From: Phaeobacter inhibens DSM 16374
Lineage (GTDB): Bacteria > Pseudomonadota > Alphaproteobacteria > Rhodobacterales > Rhodobacteraceae
Length of the DNA: 64,000 nt
Reading direction: 5' to 3'
Assembly: GCF_000473105.1 (NCBI RefSeq)
Contig: NZ_KI421498.1
Coordinates: forward strand, 2,356,001-2,420,000
Both the position numbers and the translations under genes were made by a program. This document shows positions 42,474 through 51,335 of the stretch, piece after piece; the stretch's first letter is position 1; each line of letters starts with the position of its first letter. The notes below the pieces were generated by a model, which made no database searches, was not told where the DNA came from, and saw nothing but the letters and a program-made list of their open reading frames with translations.

Positions 42474-44051
42474 ATGAGCCGATGTTCAGATCAGCGCAGG
42501 AATGTCCTGTTCATCCTGATTGACCAGATGCGGGCCGACTGCCTGTTTGGCGCCTTAGCAGAGCATGTGGCTTTGCCCAATCTTCGCGCCCTGATGGGGG
42601 ATGCCGTCACCTTTCAGAAAAACTACACCGTCGTGAACCCCTGCGGGCCGTCGCGCGCATCTATCCTGACCGGCCAGTATGCGATGAACCACCGCTCCGT
42701 TCGCAATGGCACCCCCTTGCGGCATGATACACCGAACCTCGCCTCGGAGATGCGCAAGGCAGGCTATCTGCCAATGCTGTTTGGGTACACTGACACGTCG
42801 CATGATCCCCGCGTATATCACCCCAATGACCCGGCGATGCAAACATACGAATACCCGATGAGCGGGTTTCATGAGATGCTGGAGATGCGGATGGAAATGT
42901 CGCACCCATGGCGCGCACATCTTCTGAACAAAGGTTACACATTCGACCGCTACTGGGACATCTACAAACCGGTATCTCCAACCGGGGATGCCCCGCGTCT
43001 CAACGATCCGGCCCTGTATCGAGCTGAGGACAGTGACACCGCATTCCTGACCGACCGATTTTTGGCAACCCTGCCCGGATACAGTGACCAGAATTGGTTC
43101 GCGCATCTGACCTATATACGCCCGCATCCGCCTCTCGTGGCGCCAGCACCCTACAACCGGATGTATGATCCTACGTCCCTGCCCCTGCCGCAACGTCTTG
43201 CCACTGTTGAGGACGAGCGTGCAGTCCATCCGTTTTTTGATCCAGCCACCCGTGCCTCCTCGCCTGCATCCTTTGTCGAGGGGTTCCCCGATCTAGAACC
43301 TAGTGACGAGGTGATCCAAACGCTTCGGTCGATCTATCTGGGCCTTGCCAGCGAGGTCGACGCCCATATCGGTCGGGTTATGGCGTATCTCCGCGATAGC
43401 GGTCAGCTGGAGGATACGCTTGTGGTGCTCAGCGCAGATCATGGGGAAATGCTGGGCGACCGACACAGCTGGGGGAAATTCTCGGTCTATGAGGCGGCCT
43501 ATCACACGCCGCTGATCATTCGCCAACCTGGCAACGCAGCACGCGCCGGGGCTGTGGTGCACGACATCACCGAATCCGTCGACCTTGCACCGACCATCTT
43601 GGACTGGGTGGGCCAGCCTATTCCGAACGCAATGGACGGGCGCTCCCTGCTACCGCTGCTTGCCGGAAACACTCCAGGCAACTGGCGCAGCTACAGCTAT
43701 TCGGAACTGGATTTCGCCGAACCGGAGCGCCCCAACATCTGGCAGCAGCACCTGGGCACGGATGCGAGCTGTTCCTGTCTTGCGATTCTGCGCGATGCGC
43801 GATTCACACTGGTGGAGTTCGCCGCCGACTTGCCGCCACTGCTGTTTGATCACGACGATTTGGGCGAGGCCGTCAATGTCGCGGAGCACCCGGACTATCA
43901 AGGTGATTTGGCCCGGCTGACGCGACAGATGTTGCGCCATCGCATGCGCAACATGGATCATACGCTGTCGCTGGACACCATCACCCCACAGGGGCCGCGC
44001 AGGCAGCTGCGCCATAGGCCGACGCTCATTCCAGGCCGCCAGGATGACTGA
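42474..44051 (+). CDS. phosphonate monoester hydrolase / phosphodiesterase (sulfatase fold)
   Basis: 525 residues from ATG 42474, preceded by GAGGAAGG; an earlier GTG at 42459 would lie across that site. Alkaline-phosphatase fold with the formylglycine motif CGPSR at Cys57, the same number I recall for the Burkholderia and Rhizobium enzymes. DQMRADCL, MNHRSVRNGTPL, LTYIRPHPPLVAPAPYNRMY, LSADHGEMLGDRH and LDWVG all track that family. It cleaves phosphonate monoesters and phosphodiesters and can be promiscuous on sulfates. It needs a formylglycine-generating enzyme encoded elsewhere. Its end overlaps the glycerate kinase gene by 8 bp, which suggests the products feed glycerate metabolism. Confidence 0.88.
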   Translation: MSRCSDQRRNVLFILIDQMRADCLFGALAEHVALPNLRALMGDAVTFQKNYTVVNPCGPSRASILTGQYAMNHRSVRNGTPLRHDTPNLASEMRKAGYLPMLFGYTDTSHDPRVYHPNDPAMQTYEYPMSGFHEMLEMRMEMSHPWRAHLLNKGYTFDRYWDIYKPVSPTGDAPRLNDPALYRAEDSDTAFLTDRFLATLPGYSDQNWFAHLTYIRPHPPLVAPAPYNRMYDPTSLPLPQRLATVEDERAVHPFFDPATRASSPASFVEGFPDLEPSDEVIQTLRSIYLGLASEVDAHIGRVMAYLRDSGQLEDTLVVLSADHGEMLGDRHSWGKFSVYEAAYHTPLIIRQPGNAARAGAVVHDITESVDLAPTILDWVGQPIPNAMDGRSLLPLLAGNTPGNWRSYSYSELDFAEPERPNIWQQHLGTDASCSCLAILRDARFTLVEFAADLPPLLFDHDDLGEAVNVAEHPDYQGDLARLTRQMLRHRMRNMDHTLSLDTITPQGPRRQLRHRPTLIPGRQDD

Positions 44052-45318
44052 TCTGCGCAGTATTGCCCGCAGGTTCTTCGCAGCAGCGGTTGCCCGCGCC
44101 AATCCTGCCGCGGCCCTGGCCGAAAGCCTGCGACAACACCCGCCCGCCCTGCCGCAACCGGGTGGGCGCCTGATCCTTGTCGCGCTTGGGAAAGCCGCCG
44201 TTCCTATGATCCGGCAAGCTATGGCGATTCTGCCGCCCCCGGACCGCGCAATTGCTGTGACCAATCCAGAGAATGTTGCTGATCTGTCAGATGTTGAAGT
44301 TCTGGCAGGCAACCACCCCGTCCCGCACCAGATGAGTCTGGCCGCGGGGGGCGCCCTGCGCTCAGCACTCAGCAATCTGAACGCTAAGGACAGGGTAATC
44401 GCGCTGATATCAGGCGGTGGCTCCGCTCTGGCGGTAGCGCCTGCGGGAGGTCTCACGCTTGCTGACAAAACCGCTGTGACGGATCTGCTGCTCGGAGGCG
44501 GTGTCGACATCACCCAGATGAACCTGATCCGCCAGCAGCTGTCGGAGCTGAAGGGCGGCGGCTTGTTGCGCGCGGCGCAGCCCGCGCAGGTGTTCAGCTA
44601 TATCCTCTCGGATGTCATCGGCGATGATCTGAGAGCCATCGCCTCAGGCCCCACAGTGGCACCATTGGGCTCGCGGGCAATGGCGCGCGACTGTCTTCTG
44701 TCTCATAATCTGTGGGAGGGGTTGCCTCACGCGGTTCAAACCCATCTGACAACACCGGAGGAGCCGCAGCAGTCGCCCGCGAATTCCAGCGTGACGTCAG
44801 CCCATCTGATCGGGTCAAACCGCCATAGCCTGGGTGCTGTGCGCGATCAGGCAAGGCGCGACGGCTGGTCGGCACATATCGTCAGCGATGCACTTATCGG
44901 TGATGTCGAGGTGGCAGCAACAGAAATTCTCGCCGCAACCAAAGAACAGGAGACCGGTCGCCCTACTGCTCTGATTTTTGGCGGTGAAACCACTGTACAG
45001 CTAACCGGCAGCGGCCGTGGCGGACGGAACCAAGAGCTGGCATTACATATCGCCCGCCTGGGGCGTCGCGCCCTCAAAGAGCGTTGGACCTTCCTATCCG
45101 CAGGCACCGATGGGCGTGACGGTCCGACAGATGCAGCAGGCGGTGTTGTCGATAGCGGAACCTGGCAGCGTATCGGTGACAACGGTGGCAACCCCGATGC
45201 CCTCCTCAGAAATAACGACAGCAACGCTGCGCTGAAGCTGGCGGGAGATCTCCTTATGACGGGTGGAACCGGCACCAATGTAGCCGATGTCCAAATCATG
45301 CTGCTGTCCCCGCGGTAG
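44044..45318 (+). CDS. glycerate 2-kinase (MOFRL / TtuD / GckA type)
   Basis: 424 residues with the DUF4147 nucleotide-binding N-terminal part (LILVALGKAAVPMI, LAGNHPVPHQ, ISGGGSALAVAPAGG, NLIRQQLSELKGGGLLRAA, SDVIGDDLRAIASGPT) and the C-terminal MOFRL domain (GGETTVQLTGSGRGGRNQEL, SAGTDGRDGPTDAAGG). It phosphorylates D-glycerate to 2-phosphoglycerate. Translation is coupled to the upstream phosphohydrolase gene by an 8-bp overlap. It is convergent with hpaR. Confidence 0.94.
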   Translation: MTDLRSIARRFFAAAVARANPAAALAESLRQHPPALPQPGGRLILVALGKAAVPMIRQAMAILPPPDRAIAVTNPENVADLSDVEVLAGNHPVPHQMSLAAGGALRSALSNLNAKDRVIALISGGGSALAVAPAGGLTLADKTAVTDLLLGGGVDITQMNLIRQQLSELKGGGLLRAAQPAQVFSYILSDVIGDDLRAIASGPTVAPLGSRAMARDCLLSHNLWEGLPHAVQTHLTTPEEPQQSPANSSVTSAHLIGSNRHSLGAVRDQARRDGWSAHIVSDALIGDVEVAATEILAATKEQETGRPTALIFGGETTVQLTGSGRGGRNQELALHIARLGRRALKERWTFLSAGTDGRDGPTDAAGGVVDSGTWQRIGDNGGNPDALLRNNDSNAALKLAGDLLMTGGTGTNVADVQIMLLSPR

Positions 45319-45328
45319 ACCTGCGCCC

Positions 45329-45763
45329 CTATTCGTCCAGTTGATGCAGCTCGTTCAACAAATCCAGCAACGCCTCGTAGCGATCCTCCCCCATTTGGGT
45401 ACGAGTGCGCGCAATCACGGCAAGGCTGGCCTCAAGATTATCGTCAATGACCTGCGCCCCCGCCGAGGTAATGCTCACGATCTGGCGGCGGCGGTCTATC
45501 TGATCCTTCGTACGCTGGATCAGCCCCTTGTCCTCAAGCTTCTGCAAGATGCGTGTCAAACTTGGCAGCAGAAGACAGGCCCGTTCAGAAATCTGCGTAG
45601 GGTCGATACCTCCGGTTTCCTGAACAACACGCAGCACACGCCACTGCTGCTCCGTCAAACCGGCGTCGCTCAGCAGCGCGCGGATAGGTCCCATCACACG
45701 CTCCCGGGCGCGCAGCAGCGCGATGGGCAAGGATCGGTCTGTGCTTGGTAACTGCTTGGTCAT
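45329..45763 (-). CDS. MarR-family regulator, HpaR-like
   Basis: 144 residues from ATG 45763 (MTKQLPSTDRSLP). MarR winged helix with the HpaR-type N-terminus: LPIALLRARERVMGPIRALL, GLTEQQWRVLRVVQETGG, LLLPSLTRILQKLEDKGLI, DRRRQIVSIT. HpaR represses homoprotocatechuate genes and responds to aromatic acids. Here it is divergent from an aromatic amino-acid decarboxylase and an HpaI aldolase. The 229-bp divergent region includes a small TATC-TATT-GATA palindrome (45894-45905) near possible -10 sequences; this operator idea is weak. Confidence 0.88.
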   Translation of the reverse strand: MTKQLPSTDRSLPIALLRARERVMGPIRALLSDAGLTEQQWRVLRVVQETGGIDPTQISERACLLLPSLTRILQKLEDKGLIQRTKDQIDRRRQIVSITSAGAQVIDDNLEASLAVIARTRTQMGEDRYEALLDLLNELHQLDE

Positions 45764-45992
45764 GACCAATTATCGCCGCCCCGGCGCACAAAGGCAAATC
45801 TTCAATGCAGGCGTTACCAAGAGAGTGTTTCTGAAAACGGCACGTACAGGGCAGCCGCCTGCCCAGATGGGCAAAATGGCGCTCAACCAATCGTATCTAT
45901 TGATATAAATCCGCTGTGTAGACAGATTTTAATACACATGTTAATCACATGAAGTCTCGTGGGTTTCTCCCTCTCAGCGCAAAGGACAGCAA

Positions 45993-47405
45993 ATGAACTG
46001 GACTGACTTTTCCTATTGGGGGCGCAAGATTGCCGACTGGACGCAAGACTATCATCAGACGGTTGGTGACAGGCCGGTCCGCGCCAGAACCGAACCCGGT
46101 GATGTTCTGAATGCGCTCCCCGCCACGCCGCCCGAAACCGGTGAAGACATGGAAGCTATCTTTGCCGATTTTGAAGCAGTCGTGATGCCCGGTATCACCC
46201 ATTGGCAGCATCCACGGTTCTTTGCCTACTTCACCTCCAATGCCGCTGCCCCATCGGTTTTGGCTGAATTCCTCACCTCTGCCATCGCGCCGCAATGCAT
46301 GCTCTGGCAAACCTCTCCTTCGGCGACCGAGATGGAAACCCGCATGATGGACTGGCTGCGCCAGGCGCTTGACCTGCCGGAAGAGTTTCAGGGTGTCATT
46401 CAGGATAGTGCCTCCTCCGCCACCCTCGCGGCAGTCCTCACAATGCGGGAAAAGGCGCTGAACTGGCAGGGTAATGAGCAAGGGCTGTTTGCCCAAAAGA
46501 CCTTGCGGATCTACTGCTCTTCGGAGGTACACACCTCCGTCGACCGCGCCATCTGGGTTGCAGGTATCGGCCAGCAAAATCTAGTCCGTGTTCCGATCAA
46601 GGGAGACTGGCGTGGCATGGACCCGGAAGCGCTGGACGCAGCAATTGAGGCCGACATCGCGGTCGGCCACCAGCCCGCCGGCGTCATTCTCTGTGTCGGA
46701 GGGACGGGAGTTGGGGCCACCGACCCGGTCGATCAGGTGCTTGATGTGGCCGAAAAATACGGTCTCTATACCCATGTGGATGCCGCCTGGGCCGGCTCTG
46801 CCATGATCTGCCCCGAATACCGCGATTACTGGCCTGGCATTGAGCGCGCCGACAGTATCGTTTTCAACCCACACAAATGGCTAGGGGTGCAGTTTGATTG
46901 CTCTGCCCATTTCCTGAAAGATCCGGACGATCTGGTCCGGACGCTGGCCATAAGCCCCGAATATCTCAAAACCCATGGCAAAGACGGCATCATCAACTAC
47001 TCTGAATGGTCGGTGCCCTTGGGGCGCCGTTTCCGCGCGCTCAAAATCTGGTTTCTGATCCGTACCTACGGTCTGGAAGGGCTGCGCCAACGGTTACGCA
47101 ACCATGTGACATGGTCACAGCAACTGCACGATCGGCTCAAGTCAGAGCCTGATTTCGAGATCGTAACACCGCCAATGTGGTCTCTTTGGTCCTTTCGCTA
47201 TCAACCCAATGGAGCCGCAGATCTGGACGATCTGAACCTGCGATTGGTGAACGCAATCAACGACGATGGTCGCATTTATCTGACCCAAACCCGCGTTGAT
47301 GGGGCTTTGGTGATCCGCTTTCAGGCAGGGCAATTCGAAACAACCGAAGCCGATGTCATGATGGCCCATGATGTCATCACCGAAATCGCTCGAACGCTCG
47401 AGTGA
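45993..47405 (+). CDS. PLP-dependent aromatic-L-amino-acid decarboxylase family
   Basis: 470 residues of the group II decarboxylase family. ITHWQHPRFFAYF, then SPSATEMETRMMDWL, a VHTSVDRA strand, HVDAAWAG and the PLP Lys295 in NPHKWLGV are all family hallmarks. It decarboxylates tyrosine, DOPA, tryptophan or a related amino acid to the amine. An AAAGGAC ribosome site precedes the ATG. It is divergent from hpaR and 134 bp upstream of hpaI. The exact substrate is not evident. Confidence 0.92.
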   Translation: MNWTDFSYWGRKIADWTQDYHQTVGDRPVRARTEPGDVLNALPATPPETGEDMEAIFADFEAVVMPGITHWQHPRFFAYFTSNAAAPSVLAEFLTSAIAPQCMLWQTSPSATEMETRMMDWLRQALDLPEEFQGVIQDSASSATLAAVLTMREKALNWQGNEQGLFAQKTLRIYCSSEVHTSVDRAIWVAGIGQQNLVRVPIKGDWRGMDPEALDAAIEADIAVGHQPAGVILCVGGTGVGATDPVDQVLDVAEKYGLYTHVDAAWAGSAMICPEYRDYWPGIERADSIVFNPHKWLGVQFDCSAHFLKDPDDLVRTLAISPEYLKTHGKDGIINYSEWSVPLGRRFRALKIWFLIRTYGLEGLRQRLRNHVTWSQQLHDRLKSEPDFEIVTPPMWSLWSFRYQPNGAADLDDLNLRLVNAINDDGRIYLTQTRVDGALVIRFQAGQFETTEADVMMAHDVITEIARTLE

Positions 47406-47539
47406 TGACCAACCCACTCCGCCGAGGCTGATGCCTGACCGCTGGACAAGCCACTGCGCGGGGCGATACCTTTTTCCTCAGTTGCGCCCGACCCGAACAG
47501 ACACAACCGATTGCGCCCGATCCAAACCGGAGAGTTTCC

Positions 47540-48310
47540 ATGCCCGCACCCAAAAATATCTTCAAACAGGCGCTGGCCAACGGAGATCGTCAAATCGGCT
47601 GCTGGATGAGTTTTGGCGAAGCGGCCGTCGCCGAAGTCATGGGGACCTGTGGCTTTGACTGGCTGGTGATCGACGGGGAGCATGCCCCCAATGACATCCG
47701 ATCCATTCGTGATCAACTGATGGCACTGGCGGCATCGGACAGCCATCCGGTGGTGCGCGTGCCAGTGGGTGAGACATGGATCATCAAACAGGTGCTGGAC
47801 GCCGGTGCGCAAACCGTTCTGGTCCCTATCGTGGAGGATGCAGATCAGGCCCGCGAACTTGTGCGCGCCTGCCAGTACCCGCCGCATGGCACCCGTGGTG
47901 TCGGCGCGACAGCAGCGCGGGCGACCCTGTTTGGTACCGCCAGCGACTACATTCAAACCGCCGATCAGCAGATCTGCCTACTGCTACAAGTCGAAAATCG
48001 TAAAGGCATCGAAAATCTCAACGAAATTCTGGCGGTGCCGGGTGTTGATGGCATTTTCATCGGGCCTGCCGATCTCTCCACAGATATGGGTTTTGAGGGC
48101 AATTCGGCCCACCCGGAGGTGCGGGCCGTGATTGCCGACGCGCTGGCGCGAATCAAGGCCGCAGGCAAGGCGCCGGGCATACTGGGCACCTCGCCTGAGG
48201 CCACCCAGGCTTATTTCGATATGGGGGCGCAATTCCTCGCCGTCGGGATTGATGTCATGCTACTGGCCAAGAGCGCGCGCGCCCTCGCCACGGACTGGAC
48301 ATCGAAGTAG
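47540..48310 (+). CDS. hpaI: HpaI-type class II pyruvate aldolase
   Basis: 256 residues of the HpcH/HpaI fold. QIGCWMSFGEAAVAEVMGTC, FDWLVIDGEHAPND with the catalytic His, VRVPVGETWIIKQVLDAGAQ, QVENRKGIENL with metal-binding Glu, and IFIGPADLSTDMG are diagnostic. It cleaves 4-hydroxy-2-oxoheptanedioate to pyruvate and succinic semialdehyde and often accepts other 4-hydroxy-2-oxo acids. None of the other homoprotocatechuate genes lie in this window, so here it may serve another aldol reaction. Confidence 0.92.
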   Translation: MPAPKNIFKQALANGDRQIGCWMSFGEAAVAEVMGTCGFDWLVIDGEHAPNDIRSIRDQLMALAASDSHPVVRVPVGETWIIKQVLDAGAQTVLVPIVEDADQARELVRACQYPPHGTRGVGATAARATLFGTASDYIQTADQQICLLLQVENRKGIENLNEILAVPGVDGIFIGPADLSTDMGFEGNSAHPEVRAVIADALARIKAAGKAPGILGTSPEATQAYFDMGAQFLAVGIDVMLLAKSARALATDWTSK

Positions 48311-48342
48311 CCCCAGACACACCACGAGACAAAACCGCATAA

Positions 48343-48358
48343 GAAAATACGTATTTTC
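48343..48358. promoter_or_regulatory. 16-bp perfect palindrome upstream of the Liv-type operon
   Basis: GAAAATACGTATTTTC, symmetric about ACGT with no spacer, 33 bp after hpaI and 95 bp before the binding-protein gene. A likely operator; a TTGACA lies 16 bp downstream but has no clear -10 partner. Confidence 0.5.
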
Positions 48359-48452
48359 GCGCAATTGACCCGTTTGACACCTCGCCGCTAGCCTGCCACG
48401 ACAGGAGCGAGACCGCGCCAGACGGCTTGGCGCGCCACGAGGGAGTTACAGG

Positions 48453-49637
48453 ATGAAACGCACATTTGCTGCGGGGATGGTCTCCGCACTGACGCTGACG
48501 TCAGCTATGGCCACCGCCGCCTTTGCTGATATCAAAATCGCCCATGTCTATGGCAAAACCGGCCCGTTCGAGGCTTACGCCAAACAGTCACACGACGGGC
48601 TGATGCTGGGGCTGGAATACGCCACCGGTGGCACCATGGAGGTGAACGGCGAGAAGATTGTGGTGATCGAAAAAGACACCCAGCTCAAGCCCGAGAATGG
48701 CAAGGCGCTACTTGAGGAGGCCTATGGCGATGATGAGGTCGATCTGGCCATCGGGCCGGTCAGCTCCGGAGTTGCGCTGGCGATGCTACCGGTTGCCGAA
48801 GAATACGAAAAACTGCTGATCGTAGAGCCGGCCGTCGCTGACTCCATTACCGGGTCGAACTGGAACCGCTATATCTTCCGGACCTCGCGCAACTCCTCAC
48901 AGGATGCCGTGGCCAGCGCCATCGCCCTGGCCGGGGACAATGTGCATATCGCAACGCTGGCGCAGGACTATGCCTTTGGCCGCGACGGCATCGCCGCCTT
49001 CCGCGAAGCCCTTGCCGCGCAGGGTCACGAGATCGTCCACGAAGAATTCGCACCGACCGATACCACTGACTTCACGGCGGCCGGAGAACGGATCTTCAAC
49101 GCAATGAAAGATCTCGAAGGCGAAAAGAAGCTTTTCATCATCTGGGCCGGTGGCGGCAACCCTTGGGCCAAAATCAACGCCATGGATCCCGGCCGTTTCG
49201 GGATCGAATTTGCCGGTGTTGGCAATATCCTGGCCGCTCTGAAGGGGTTCAAGGACTTCGCAGGCATGGAAGGTGGCACCTATTATTACTATGAGCTGCC
49301 CGACAACCCTGTGAACGACTGGCTCGTCAAAACCCATTTCGAGCGGTTCGACAGCCCCCCTGATTTCTTCACCGCGGGCGGCATGGCCGCTGGTATCGCT
49401 GCCGTCGAAGCAATCAGAAAAGCAGGTTCTACCGATACCGAAGCGCTGATCACCGCGATGGAAGGCATGGAGTGGGAAACCCCGAAGGGCACCATGCAAT
49501 TCCGGGCTGAAGATCATCAGGCGCTGCAGCCGATGTATCACTTCAAACTGCGTGTCGAAGACGATGTGGAATGGGCGATCCCTGAGTTGGTTCGCGAGCT
49601 GAGCATCGACGATCTGCCGATCCCAGTGCGTAACTGA
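48453..49637 (+). CDS. Liv-type periplasmic amino-acid-binding protein
   Basis: 394 residues. Signal peptide MKRTFAAGMVSALTLTSAMA cut near TAAFA. Type-1 periplasmic fold with DIKIAHVYGKTGPFEAYAKQ, LAIGPVSSGVALAMLPVAE, RYIFRTSRNSSQDAVASAIA and YAFGRDGIAAFREAL. It should bind an amino acid, amide or aromatic metabolite and pass it to the Liv-type complex encoded downstream. A GAGGGAG site precedes the start. It follows hpaI by 142 bp with its own putative operator. Confidence 0.92.
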   Translation: MKRTFAAGMVSALTLTSAMATAAFADIKIAHVYGKTGPFEAYAKQSHDGLMLGLEYATGGTMEVNGEKIVVIEKDTQLKPENGKALLEEAYGDDEVDLAIGPVSSGVALAMLPVAEEYEKLLIVEPAVADSITGSNWNRYIFRTSRNSSQDAVASAIALAGDNVHIATLAQDYAFGRDGIAAFREALAAQGHEIVHEEFAPTDTTDFTAAGERIFNAMKDLEGEKKLFIIWAGGGNPWAKINAMDPGRFGIEFAGVGNILAALKGFKDFAGMEGGTYYYYELPDNPVNDWLVKTHFERFDSPPDFFTAGGMAAGIAAVEAIRKAGSTDTEALITAMEGMEWETPKGTMQFRAEDHQALQPMYHFKLRVEDDVEWAIPELVRELSIDDLPIPVRN

Positions 49638-49652
49638 TCTTACTCTTCTCAC

Positions 49653-49679
49653 GGGTCCGGCGCATGCGGTGCCGGGCCC
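49653..49679 (+). terminator. hairpin between binding-protein and ATPase genes
   Basis: GGGTCCGGC - 9-nt loop - GCCGGGCCC with one G.T pair, 16 bp after the stop. There is no T-run, so it probably stabilises the upstream message or partly stops transcription. Confidence 0.6.
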
Positions 49680-49757
49680 TGTCACGCACCAAAAGATCGC
49701 ACCTGCCGGTGCCAGGCGGACAACCCCGATTTAATCCCTGTTCAAACGGATCCGTTC

Positions 49758-50534
49758 ATGACTGCCCCCCTTCTGACCACCGATGATCTGACTGTACGCT
49801 TCGGTGGGCATGTGGCTGTCGATGCGGTTACATGTGCCTTTCACGCCGGAGAACTGACCGCCATCGTCGGCCCCAACGGCGCCGGGAAGACCACATATTT
49901 CAACCTGATTTCCGGGCAGATCCCAGCCAGCGCCGGACGCGTCACACTTAACGGTCAGGATATCAGCGCCGCCTCCGTTTCAGCCCGCACAAAGGCCGGT
50001 ATCGGACGCGCCTTTCAGATGACCAACTTGTTCCCCGATCTGACCGTATTGGAGAATGTCCGTCTGGTGGTTCAGGCCAAAGCCAGGCGCGGCTTCAATC
50101 TCTGGTCAGTGGTGACAGGCCACACCGATCTTATGGATCAGGCCGAAGAAATCCTGGCCCGTGTGCGCCTTCTGGATGAGCGTAACCAGATCGTCTCAGA
50201 GCTGTCCCACGGCAATCAGCGCAAGCTGGAAGTCGCTCTTTTGATTGCCCTCGATCCACTGATCTACATGTTTGACGAACCAACCGCTGGTATGAGTGTC
50301 GACGAGGCCCCGGTCGTGCTGGACCTCATCGCGGACCTGAAGGCGCAGACCGACCGCACCGTCCTATTGGTTGAGCATAAGATGGATGTGATCCGAACGC
50401 TGGCCGACCGTATTATCGTGCTGCACAATGGCGCGCTGGCTGCGGATGGTGCCCCGGCCGAGGTGATGGCCTCGGATATCGTACAAGAGGCCTATATGGG
50501 GCGCGGACTTGAGGGAGTTCTGGATCATGTCTGA
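49758..50534 (+). CDS. LivG-like ABC ATPase
   Basis: 258 residues. Walker A VGPNGAGKTT, signature LSHGNQRKLEVALLIA, Walker B MFDEPTAGMS and H-loop VEHKMDVI. The LivG-type insert (GRAFQMTNLFPDLTVLENVR) is present. The signature LSHGN in place of LSGGQ is usual for LivG proteins. It overlaps the LivF gene by 8 bp. Confidence 0.94.
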   Translation: MTAPLLTTDDLTVRFGGHVAVDAVTCAFHAGELTAIVGPNGAGKTTYFNLISGQIPASAGRVTLNGQDISAASVSARTKAGIGRAFQMTNLFPDLTVLENVRLVVQAKARRGFNLWSVVTGHTDLMDQAEEILARVRLLDERNQIVSELSHGNQRKLEVALLIALDPLIYMFDEPTAGMSVDEAPVVLDLIADLKAQTDRTVLLVEHKMDVIRTLADRIIVLHNGALAADGAPAEVMASDIVQEAYMGRGLEGVLDHV

Positions 50535-51276
50535 TCTCCCTCACACTGAGACCATCGGCGATCCCATCCTTCGGATTGAAGGGATCTATACGAATATTGC
50601 GCAGTATCATATTCTTCAGGGCGTCGATCTCAACGTCCCGCGCGGCGGCGTTACCATGCTGCTGGGGCGCAACGGCGTCGGTAAAACCACCACCCTGCGC
50701 AGCGTGATCGGGCATTGGCGGGCTCATCGCGGGCGTATCCTCTTTGACGGCGATGACATCACTCGGATCCCCACCGCCAACATAGCGCGCTCAGGCCTGG
50801 GATTCGTGCCCGAAGACATGGGCATCTTTGCCGATCTGACCGTGGAGGAAAACATGGTGCTGGCCGCTGTGTCCGGCCCAATTGATCCCGCACGTCTGGA
50901 CTGGATCTTTCAGGCGTTTCCGCCGCTGAAGACATTCTGGACATCCGAAGCCGGCAATCTCTCCGGCGGGCAGAAACAAATGCTGTCGATTGCCCGCGCT
51001 ATGATCGAAGAACGCAAACTCTACCTGATTGACGAACCAACCAAGGGGTTGGCCCCTGCAATCATCTCCACCATGGCCCGCGCGCTAAAGGACCTAAAAG
51101 ATCAGGGAGCCTCAATCCTGATGGTCGAACAGAATTTCGCCGTCGCCAAAGCGCTTGGCGATACCGCGAACGTGATGGACGATGGCCGCGTGATCTGGTC
51201 CGGAGAGATGGCCGAACTCGCCGGTGATCCCACTCTACAGGAACAGCTGATGGGCCTCAGCATGGAAGCGAAGTGA
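50527..51276 (+). CDS. LivF-like ABC ATPase
   Basis: 249 residues from ATG 50527 (MSDLPHTETIG), eight bases before the LivG stop. Walker A LGRNGVGKTT, signature LSGGQKQMLSIARAM, Walker B LIDEPTKGLAPAI and H-loop VEQNFAVAKAL. It pairs with LivG as the second ATPase of the complex. An upstream in-frame start at 50509 is less likely. Confidence 0.94.
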   Translation: MSDLPHTETIGDPILRIEGIYTNIAQYHILQGVDLNVPRGGVTMLLGRNGVGKTTTLRSVIGHWRAHRGRILFDGDDITRIPTANIARSGLGFVPEDMGIFADLTVEENMVLAAVSGPIDPARLDWIFQAFPPLKTFWTSEAGNLSGGQKQMLSIARAMIEERKLYLIDEPTKGLAPAIISTMARALKDLKDQGASILMVEQNFAVAKALGDTANVMDDGRVIWSGEMAELAGDPTLQEQLMGLSMEAK

Positions 51277-51335
51277 ACGATGTCTGACGAGAGCAACATA
51301 CTCCGCAATTCCTGCATCGGACAGGAGATGAGCCG

